Shown here in pieces: positions 9,189-15,607 of a stretch of 64,000 bases of DNA. Each line of letters begins with the position of its first letter. Position 1 is the stretch's first letter. Position numbers and translations under genes: made by a program. Source of the DNA: Mucilaginibacter myungsuensis (GTDB taxonomy: Bacteria > Bacteroidota > Bacteroidia > Sphingobacteriales > Sphingobacteriaceae). A model generated the notes under the pieces. That model had not been told where the DNA came from. It worked only from the letters and a program-made list of their open reading frames with translations, and did not search any database. The stretch covers positions 124,001 through 188,000 of the forward strand of contig NZ_JADFFL010000001.1 of assembly GCF_015222005.1 (NCBI RefSeq), written 5' to 3'.

Positions 9189-11621
9189 TCAATAGATCGC
9201 CGGATACTTACCCGGGTTAGCTTCGTTCATCATGTTGTAAACCGTCTCTACCACGTCATCATGCGATGGTTTGGTGAAGTAGTCGCCGTCTGATCCGTAG
9301 GGTGTACGGTGTTCTTTGGCGCAAAGTGTTTTTGGATGTGCATCCAATAAATAATAACCACCTTGTTTTTCCAGGATCTGTTGCAGGATATAGGCCGAAC
9401 CACCACCCGGGATATCTTCGTCAACAATCAGGATCTTGCTGGTCTTTTTTAGCGAGTTGATGCAAGTGTGTTCCTTATCAAAAGGATATAGTGTTTGCGG
9501 ATCTATCACTTCGACGTTGATGCCCATACCCTCCAGTTCGGCAGCGGCTTCCATAACGATACGTAAAGTAGAACCGTAGCTAACGATGGTGATATCGCTA
9601 CCTTCGCGCATCACCTCGGCAACGCCCAACGGAACGGTAAAGTCGCCAATATTGGTCGGTAATTTCTCTTTCAGGCGGTAACCGTTCAGGCTTTCTATCA
9701 CAATGGCCGGTTCGTCGCCCCTTAATAAAGTATTGTACATACCGGCTGCTTGGGTCATATTACGCGGAACGCAAACGTGGATGCCACGCATACTGTTCAG
9801 GATCACGCCCATAGGCGAACCTGAATGCCATACACCTTCTAAACGATGCCCTCGCGTGCGGACAATTACCGGCGCTTTTTGGCCACCATAAGTACGGTAG
9901 CTTAAGCTCGAAATATCGTCACTTAAAACGGTGATAGCCCAGATGAGGTAGTCAAGATATTGTATCTCGGCAATTGGCCTAAGGCCGCGCATGGCTAAGC
10001 CCATCCCCTGCCCAATAATGGTCGATTCGCGGATGCCGGTATCGCTGATGCGGATATCGCCGTACTTGGCTTGCAATCCGGCAAAACCTTGATTAACGTC
10101 GCCAATAGCGCCAAGGTCTTCACCGAAGGCTACTATTTTTTTATCGCGCTCAAAGTTGGCGTCAAAGCAAGCGTTCAAAATTTCCCTGCCGTCGATAAAC
10201 TTCGGTTCAGCATCGTATATCGGTGCAACAACCGGTACTTTTAATGGCGACGATGGTGTGTTACTGAACAACTTGGCATTATAACGCTCGTAGTTAAGCG
10301 CGTTTTGGGCAGTTAACCAATCTTTTAATTGTTGTTTCTCTTCGCTGCTATCGGCAATGCTCACACGTAAGGCTTTACGCACTGCAGATATGATCTCGCC
10401 ACGACCGGGATCTACTGTGCCCTCCATCGTAGTGGCTATCTGCTGCAGCTCGGCGCCTTTATCCGAGTTGAGCGATAAAGCATTGATCATGGTAGATGCC
10501 TCGGTCATCTCGTTCTTTATCTCGTCGTGATATTCATCCCAGGCCAAGCGCTGAAATTCGCGGACAGTCTTTTTAGCCGTAGCTTCCAGTTCGTCCAATT
10601 CCTCGTCGGTACTGATGGCCGCGCTGATCATCCATTTACGCATTTGCAGCAGGCAGTCGTGTTCGGCTTCCCAGTTCAGGCGTTCTTTAGATTTATAACG
10701 CTCGTGAGATCCTGATGTAGAATGGCCTTGTGGTTGGGTCATCTCTACCACGTGTATCAGTACAGGAACGTGTTCGTTACGGCAAACGGCAATGGCACGC
10801 TCATAAGTATCGCAAAGAGCTACATAGTCCCATCCGCGTACTTTAAATATCTCTAACCCGTTAGTCCCCTCCTCGCGCTGGAAACCTTTTAATATCTCGG
10901 ATATATCTTCTTTAGTTGTTTGCAAACTCGCCGGGACCGATATCGCATAAGCATCATCCCATATAGAAAGCGCCATGGGGACTTGTAACACGCCGGCGGC
11001 GTTGATGGTCTCGAAAAAAATGCCTTCGGATGTTGCCCCGTTACCTATGGTACCAAAAGCTACCTCATTACCATTTACCGAAAAATTACTTAAATATGCT
11101 AATTCAGGATTATCTCGATACAGTTTTGATGCGTAAGCCAAACCTAAAAGGCGCGGCATGTGCCCGCCCGTGGTAGAAATATCCGACGAGCAATTCATCG
11201 TTTCGGCCTGGTTCACCCAGTTACCATCCGCGTCAACAAAACGCGTAGCGTAATGGCAATTCATTTGCCTGCCTGCCGATGCTGGTTCTTTTTCAACATC
11301 GGGGTGCGAGTACAATTGCGCAAAGAATTTCTTCAGATCGCTCATGCCTGTAGCGAACATAAATGTTTGGTCTCGGTAGTAACCCGCGCGCCAATCGCCG
11401 TTTCTAAAAGCCTTGGCCATAGCCAATTGCGCCACCTCTTTGCCGTCGCCAAAAATGCCGAACTTGGCTTTACCGGTCAAAACCTCGCGGCGGCCCAATA
11501 TACTGGCCTGGCGACTTTCGACACCGATACGGTAATCGTTCAAAACTATCTTGCTGAACTCGTCGAAACTAAGCTCAGATGCGTCGAACCGGGTGGTAGC
11601 TTGTATAGTGGCTTCGGGCAT
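9189..11621 (-). CDS. Fused alpha/beta E1 of a 2-oxoacid dehydrogenase (branched-chain or pyruvate type)
   Basis: An 810-residue protein joining both E1 subunits. The N-terminal half is the thiamine-diphosphate alpha subunit (GHMPRLLGLAYASK, GNGATSEG, SGSHERYKSKE). The C-terminal half, from about 475, is the beta subunit (FGEDLGAIGDVNQG, RISDTGIRE, IVDEDIPGGGSAY). It should decarboxylate a 2-oxoacid and pass the acyl group to an E2 encoded elsewhere. Bacteroidota fusions of this type are usually annotated as branched-chain 2-oxoacid or pyruvate dehydrogenase E1; the substrate is not decidable here. The thiamine motif reads GNG...DD instead of the canonical GDG...NN. The gene is divergent from the DUF1573 gene. 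Confidence 0.93.
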   Translation of the reverse strand: MPEATIQATTRFDASELSFDEFSKIVLNDYRIGVESRQASILGRREVLTGKAKFGIFGDGKEVAQLAMAKAFRNGDWRAGYYRDQTFMFATGMSDLKKFFAQLYSHPDVEKEPASAGRQMNCHYATRFVDADGNWVNQAETMNCSSDISTTGGHMPRLLGLAYASKLYRDNPELAYLSNFSVNGNEVAFGTIGNGATSEGIFFETINAAGVLQVPMALSIWDDAYAISVPASLQTTKEDISEILKGFQREEGTNGLEIFKVRGWDYVALCDTYERAIAVCRNEHVPVLIHVVEMTQPQGHSTSGSHERYKSKERLNWEAEHDCLLQMRKWMISAAISTDEELDELEATAKKTVREFQRLAWDEYHDEIKNEMTEASTMINALSLNSDKGAELQQIATTMEGTVDPGRGEIISAVRKALRVSIADSSEEKQQLKDWLTAQNALNYERYNAKLFSNTPSSPLKVPVVAPIYDAEPKFIDGREILNACFDANFERDKKIVAFGEDLGAIGDVNQGFAGLQAKYGDIRISDTGIRESTIIGQGMGLAMRGLRPIAEIQYLDYLIWAITVLSDDISSLSYRTYGGQKAPVIVRTRGHRLEGVWHSGSPMGVILNSMRGIHVCVPRNMTQAAGMYNTLLRGDEPAIVIESLNGYRLKEKLPTNIGDFTVPLGVAEVMREGSDITIVSYGSTLRIVMEAAAELEGMGINVEVIDPQTLYPFDKEHTCINSLKKTSKILIVDEDIPGGGSAYILQQILEKQGGYYLLDAHPKTLCAKEHRTPYGSDGDYFTKPSHDDVVETVYNMMNEANPGKYPAIY

Positions 11622-11720
11622 ATTATATTCTGTTTACGGGGTAAAAGTAGGAAATTCTATTTTGTAAACCGAATGCACAACATATTTATCGGACTGAACA
11701 AAATGGATACACGAATGTTA

Positions 11721-11750
11721 TTTGATATATGGTTAAACCTTTTATCTTTG
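11721..11750 (+). promoter_or_regulatory. Promoter of the DUF1573 gene
   Basis: TTTG (11721-11724), an 18-bp spacer, then TATCTTTG (11743-11750). Transcription should start near 11755. That rules out the in-frame ATG at 11729 and supports the start at 11774. Confidence 0.75.
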
Positions 11751-11773
11751 TAATAATCAAACCCCAAAAAGAA

Positions 11774-12175
11774 ATGAAAAAGTTAATTATACTTTGTGCT
11801 GTAGTGTTAGGTTTCGCATTTACAGCTTCGGCACAAGAGAGTGCTAAGGCCGAATTCAAATTCAACGAAGAAAAGCACGACTTCGGCAAGATCACTCAGG
11901 GTAAACCAGTTACTACTACTTTCGAGTTCGCTAACGTTGGTAAAGAACCCCTGATCCTTACTGCAGTTACCCCAGCTTGTGGCTGTACCGCTGCCGATTA
12001 CACCAAAACCCCTGTTAAACCAGGAGAAAAAGGTATTATCAAGATCACTTACAGCGCTGCTGTGGTAGCGCCTTTTAATAAGACTGTTACAGTAACCTCT
12101 AACGCGGCAACCCCTACTAAGATCCTTTACATTAGTGGCGAGGTTGTAGCTGCACCTGCTACATCGAGCAAGTAA
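11774..12175 (+). CDS. DUF1573 domain secreted protein
   Basis: A 133-residue exported protein: signal peptide (LIILCAVVLGFAFTASAQ), then a single DUF1573 Ig-like/ASH-type beta-sandwich with the hallmark HDFGKITQGKPV, FEFANVGKEPL and the Cys pair ACGCT, and a short Ala/Ser-rich tail. These proteins are abundant in Bacteroidota envelopes and have no settled function. An in-frame ATG 45 bp upstream is rejected because it overlaps the promoter and would bury the signal peptide. A terminator follows. Confidence 0.9.
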   Translation: MKKLIILCAVVLGFAFTASAQESAKAEFKFNEEKHDFGKITQGKPVTTTFEFANVGKEPLILTAVTPACGCTAADYTKTPVKPGEKGIIKITYSAAVVAPFNKTVTVTSNAATPTKILYISGEVVAAPATSSK

Positions 12176-12195
12176 TTTGTTAAATACAATATTGG

Positions 12196-12234
12196 CAAAG
12201 GCCTTCGGTTAGTTCCGGAGGCCTTTGTTTGTTT
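12196..12234 (+). terminator. Terminator of the DUF1573 gene
   Basis: CAAAGGCCTTCGG pairs with CCGGAGGCCTTTG across TTAGTT, followed by TTTGTTT. The T-rich tail also supplies TTTG boxes for the next promoter. Confidence 0.8.
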
Positions 12235-12263
12235 ATGGCGGTCGGTAATTTTTACTAATTTTG
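12228..12263 (+). promoter_or_regulatory. Promoter abutting the aminotransferase start codon
   Basis: TTTG (12228-12231), 24 bp, then TAATTTTG (12256-12263), an exact TAnnTTTG. Only 4 nt separate it from the ATG at 12268, so the transcript would be leaderless unless translation starts at the in-frame ATG at 12298. Confidence 0.5.
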
Positions 12264-12267
12264 CCCT

Positions 12268-13464
12268 ATGCCAAAAATATCAAGCAAAGGGCAGCATATG
12301 CCTGCATCGCCTATCCGTAAGTTAACTCCGTTTGCCGATAAAGCTAAACAAGCCGGTAAAAAAGTTTACCACCTGAATATCGGTCAGCCCGATATCGAAA
12401 CGCCGGAAGGCATGCTGAACGCGATCAAGAATGTCGATTTTGACGTGTGGGCCTATACCCCATCAGAGGGAACATTATCTTACCGGACCAAGTTAACTGA
12501 ATACTATAATAAACTTGGTTATAACATTGCACCACAGGATATTATAGTAACCGTTGGTGGGTCTGAAGCGATAACCATAGCCATGATGGCTTGCCTTGAC
12601 CCGGGTGATGAGGTGATCATCCCTGAACCTTTCTACGCTAATTATAACGGCTTTGCCTGCGAGAGCGATATTGTGGTTAAACCGATATTATCTTATATAG
12701 ATAACGGCTTCGCCCTGCCTCCTATCAGCGAGTTTGAAAAGCTGATCACTGATAAAACCAAGGCGATCATCATCTGTAACCCTAACAACCCGACCGGTTA
12801 CTTATATAGTAAAGACGAGCTGAACGCCCTGAAAGAACTGGCCATAAAATATGACCTGTACATTTTCAGCGACGAAGCTTACCGCGAGTTCTGCTACGAT
12901 GGCCGTGAATTTATTTCGCCAATGCACATGGACGGTATTGACGACAACGTGATCGTGATGGATACCGTAAGCAAGCGTTACAGCGCCTGCGGTGCCCGTT
13001 TAGGTTGCATGATCACCAAGAATAAAGCCGTGATAGCCGCCGGATTGAAATTCGCGCAAGCGAGGTTGAGTCCGGGTATGGTGGAACAGATAGCAGGTGA
13101 AGCTGCTGTGGATACCCCTGACAGCTATTTTGAAAAAGTGAACGTAGAATATACAAAACGTCGTGATATCTTAGTTAGTGCCCTTAATAAAATGGACGGC
13201 GTATTTTGCCCTAACCCGGGCGGCGCATTTTATGTGGTAGCTAAATTCCCGATAGATAATGCGGATAAGTTTTGCCAATGGATGCTGGAGAGCTTTGAGC
13301 ATAACAACCAAACGGTAATGATGGCACCCGCTACAGGTTTCTACAGCACACCTGGCGCAGGCAGCAACGAGGTGCGTATGGCGTATGTATTGAATGCTAC
13401 CGATCTGGAAAATGCGATGGAGTGTTTAGAGCAAGCGCTGAAGGTATATCCCGGGAGGGTTTAA
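12268..13464 (+). CDS. PLP-dependent aminotransferase, class I/II
   Basis: A 398-residue fold-type I aminotransferase (AspC/AAT-I class). It shows LNIGQPDIETP at the N-terminus, NPNNPTGYLYS, SDEAYREFCYDG, and SKRYSACGARLG with the Schiff-base lysine at residue 236, plus a C-terminal substrate-binding Arg in NEVRMAYV. Probable substrates are aspartate or a related amino acid, not resolvable by eye. Bacteroidota homologues, from memory, also carry the short leader before MPASPIRKL, so the ATG at 12268 is preferred over 12298. It is probably monocistronic, ending just before the heptamer array upstream of ssrA. Confidence 0.93.
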   Translation: MPKISSKGQHMPASPIRKLTPFADKAKQAGKKVYHLNIGQPDIETPEGMLNAIKNVDFDVWAYTPSEGTLSYRTKLTEYYNKLGYNIAPQDIIVTVGGSEAITIAMMACLDPGDEVIIPEPFYANYNGFACESDIVVKPILSYIDNGFALPPISEFEKLITDKTKAIIICNPNNPTGYLYSKDELNALKELAIKYDLYIFSDEAYREFCYDGREFISPMHMDGIDDNVIVMDTVSKRYSACGARLGCMITKNKAVIAAGLKFAQARLSPGMVEQIAGEAAVDTPDSYFEKVNVEYTKRRDILVSALNKMDGVFCPNPGGAFYVVAKFPIDNADKFCQWMLESFEHNNQTVMMAPATGFYSTPGAGSNEVRMAYVLNATDLENAMECLEQALKVYPGRV

Positions 13465-13497
13465 GTCTTGAGTCCGAAGTCGAAAGTCTCAAGTCAA
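13463..13497 (+). repeat. Heptamer array AAGTCNN, five units, plus orientation
   Basis: Five consecutive 7-bp units: AAGTCTT, GAGTCCG, AAGTCGA, AAGTCTC, AAGTCAA. The array begins inside the aminotransferase stop codon and forms the left arm of an imperfect inverted repeat around the ssrA promoter. Confidence 0.75.
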
Positions 13498-13511
13498 GTA
13501 AATAGGTAGCA

Positions 13512-13545
13512 TTGTATAAGTATCGGATAAGATCTCGTATATTTG
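13512..13545 (+). promoter_or_regulatory. Probable ssrA promoter
   Basis: TTG (13512-13514), 23 bp, then TATATTTG (13538-13545), an exact TAnnTTTG. Transcription would begin about 45 nt before the mature tmRNA 5' end, leaving a short leader to be removed by RNase P. Confidence 0.6.
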
Positions 13546-13559
13546 TTGTAACTTAATTC

Positions 13560-13587
13560 AAGACTTAGGACTTTCGACTTAAGACTT
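13560..13587 (-). repeat. Heptamer array AAGTCNN, four units, minus orientation
   Basis: Four 7-bp units read on the minus strand: AAGTCTT, AAGTCGA, AAGTCCT, AAGTCTT. They pair with the plus array after skipping one unit on that side. This arm falls inside the predicted pre-tmRNA leader. Confidence 0.75.
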
Positions 13588-13597
13588 CCAAAAAAAT

Positions 13598-13964
13598 GGG
13601 GTCGACCGGAATTGACAGGATGGAGATAAGTAAGTAAGCATACCGTGCATTGTATGTATTAGCACGTTAATCTGAACATTCAAAACCACAAATGGCGAAA
13701 ATAACTACGCCTTAGCTGCCTAATTTAGAATTAGCATAGCTTTTGTCCCGCCGGTTTTGCGTCCCAATGGATCGGCAACCGGGGCATCGAAAATTGGAAC
13801 TGGCCCGTTGATGGTATTACAAACAGGCGAGATAAAGTACCTACGGATAATAGTATAGGCAAGCGACCGGCCTTCTGATATCCCGACAATTAAACGCAAG
13901 CTAAGTATGTAGAAAGCTTACCTTATACCATGTTTGGACGAGGGTTCGAATCCCTCCGGCTCCA
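13598..13964 (+). ncRNA. ssrA: tmRNA (trans-translation RNA)
   Basis: This RNA rescues stalled ribosomes and tags the nascent peptide for proteolysis. The tRNA-like ends are clear: the 5' end GGGGTCG pairs with the 3' end CGGCTCC, followed by discriminator A. The T-arm AGGGTTCGAATCCCT precedes the 3' end. The tag frame starts at GGC 13694 and stops at TAA 13721-13723, giving GENNYALAA, a typical Bacteroidota tag. The sequence after the discriminator is CCCA, so the final CCA is not exactly encoded. The length is about 367 nt. Confidence 0.97.
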
Positions 13965-13967
13965 CCC

Positions 13968-14003
13968 AAAAGGAGATGCTGTTCTAGCATCTCCTTTTTA
14001 TTT
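13968..14003 (+). terminator. ssrA terminator
   Basis: AAAAGGAGATGCT pairs with AGCATCTCCTTTT across GTTCT, with a trailing T-run. It starts four bases after the discriminator base. Confidence 0.9.
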
Positions 14004-14117
14004 AAAACGGTTTTTTATTAATAGAAATATTGATAATCACCATTACGACTACCAGATCAAACAAATCGTATAATTAATCGAACATTATTTATAACTTCAC
14101 GTATAACAAAGCAGTAC

Positions 14118-14125
14118 TAAATTTG
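14118..14125 (+). promoter_or_regulatory. -7 element directly before the small CxxC gene
   Basis: TAAATTTG is an exact TAnnTTTG, 5 nt from the ATG at 14131. No -33 TTG is correctly spaced, so confidence is limited. Confidence 0.4.
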
Positions 14126-14130
14126 ATTCG

Positions 14131-14415
14131 ATGCTAAACTTTTTTAAGTCGTTATTTACTCATAAACATCAGTGGGAAGTAATTGCAGACAGTTACTTTG
14201 AAACCGATGGTGGCATTGGTATGCAGCCTATAAAACATAGCCGGGTAACGTGTCAAAAATGTAACATAATTGGCGATAAGGTAGAGCATCCTATGTATGG
14301 CACTAAGATCACCTTAATAAGCGCCGAAACTTCGTCTTATGTATTAGCTACCCCAACTCCAAACTATTCAGAGGAGGTCTCTCCGTCATCTTTCACAGGT
14401 TCTCTGGCTCGCTAA
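14131..14415 (+). CDS. Small hypothetical protein with His/CxxC metal-site pattern
   Basis: A 94-residue protein with HKHQWEV near the N-terminus and RVTCQKCNIIG in the middle, a His...Cys-x2-Cys arrangement that could bind zinc, then a polar Ser/Thr-rich tail. It has no signal peptide or membrane segment. Support for it being real: a -7 box is placed right before the ATG, it is an isolated open frame between ssrA and the polysaccharide locus, and the composition is protein-like. I do not recognise the family. Confidence 0.55.
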   Translation: MLNFFKSLFTHKHQWEVIADSYFETDGGIGMQPIKHSRVTCQKCNIIGDKVEHPMYGTKITLISAETSSYVLATPTPNYSEEVSPSSFTGSLAR

Positions 14416-14821
14416 TAGTCCCTGAGCTTCTTACAGATCTTACCCAAAAGATCAATTTCTGCTCTCTTATTAGGGCTTACATTCGCGTATCCAATTTTTT
14501 ATGCCGTTTTTAGGTATTGAAATGTTAATAACAGTGTGCGATCTCGACCGCTGGAACGATCATTCCGCAAAGGAATAGAATAATATCTTAGTGTAAATTG
14601 AACACTTTTACATGCCGATCTATCATTAAAAATATCAGTATAATAAATTTTAACGGTTAAACTCTTTGTTAAATAAAATTTTCGTAATAGTTACATTCCC
14701 TAAAACAATCATGATGATTAGCAAATTTTCAATAATTTGTTAAATAGTTGAAAATAAGGCAATAGAATATTTATTTCATTGAAATATTGATAGGTTTGCG
14801 ATGTCGTATTCAACTATCGAA
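14416..14821 (+). promoter_or_regulatory. Upstream region of the exopolysaccharide locus
   Basis: About 400 bp, strongly AT-rich, without a credible gene. Visible elements are a 13-bp dyad TTTAAC-G-GTTAAA (14649-14661), an inverted repeat AATATTT/AAATATT (14766-14772 and 14782-14788), and immediately after it TAGGTTTG (14791-14798), an exact TAnnTTTG. This would start transcription near 14803, before the preferred export-gene ATG at 14822. No well-spaced -33 box is present, which is compatible with activator dependence (inference). Confidence 0.5.
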
Positions 14822-15604
14822 ATGAAAAAAGAACTATCATTAAACCTATCGATCATTTGCCTTTTTCTGGTAGCCATAGGTACATCGTGCAAGTCATCCA
14901 GAAGTTTAGTATACTTCCAGGATGTAGACAGATCTAAGATCCAGACCCAAACGATAGATAATTACAACGCCTCTGTAGTGCAACCCGGCGATGTTTTACA
15001 GATAAGCGTGTCAAGCGCCAATCCTACAGCTACCGCGGCGTTCAATAACAGTTCCACGGGCGCCCCTACTACAAAAGAAACAACCAGCGCAAGCCAAGGA
15101 TACCTTGTAGACGATGCAGGGATGATCAAAATGCCGGTTTTGGGTAATATCAAAGTAGCTGGTTCCACTGCAGCACAAATACATGACCTACTTATCCCCA
15201 AGTACGCGCCATATTTAAAAGACGCTTTTGTAAACATACAACTTTCAAATTTTAAGATATCTGTTTTAGGGGATGTCGCTCATCCAGGGGTATTTGATGT
15301 TCCAAATAGCCGTATCAACGTTTTAGAAGCGCTCAGTCGCTCCGGCGACCTTGCCGCTACTGCCAACAGGGATGGCCTGGTATTGATACGTGAAGTTGCC
15401 GGCGAAAGAAAGATCATTCCATTGGATCTGACCAATAGCAGCGTGATGCAGTCGCCATATTACTACTTAAAAAATAACGATGTATTATATGTAGAGCCCG
15501 GCAAAGCGAAATACGCTACCGTGAGCCCTACCAGCCGTACGTTGCCTATAGTACTTTCTATTGTCTCTGTCCTGACCATCATTTTTGCACTTACAAAGAA
15601 CTAA
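14822..15604 (+). CDS. Polysaccharide export outer-membrane lipoprotein (Wza/BexD-like)
   Basis: This 260-residue protein should form the outer-membrane/periplasmic export channel. An SPII signal ends in IGTSC, followed by a Poly_export domain (VVQPGDVLQISVSS... GYLVDDAGMIKMPVLG) and one SLBB domain (KISVLGDVAHPGVFDVP). A C-terminal hydrophobic helix (LPIVLSIVSVLTIIFAL) replaces the amphipathic Wza helix, as in many Bacteroidota members. An in-frame ATG at 14801 exists but lies at the predicted transcription start; 14822 places the signal peptide correctly. It is the first gene of the locus, 3 bp before the Wzc-like gene. Confidence 0.93.
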   Translation: MKKELSLNLSIICLFLVAIGTSCKSSRSLVYFQDVDRSKIQTQTIDNYNASVVQPGDVLQISVSSANPTATAAFNNSSTGAPTTKETTSASQGYLVDDAGMIKMPVLGNIKVAGSTAAQIHDLLIPKYAPYLKDAFVNIQLSNFKISVLGDVAHPGVFDVPNSRINVLEALSRSGDLAATANRDGLVLIREVAGERKIIPLDLTNSSVMQSPYYYLKNNDVLYVEPGKAKYATVSPTSRTLPIVLSIVSVLTIIFALTKN

Positions 15605-15607
15605 GGT

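Noticed and set aside
11160..11753. 197-codon plus-strand frame opposite the E1 gene
   Set aside because: No recognisable domain, mostly antisense to conserved E1 motifs, and it ends through the DUF1573 promoter.
11729..11773. Upstream ATG for the DUF1573 gene
   Set aside because: It lies within the promoter and would place 15 residues before the signal peptide.
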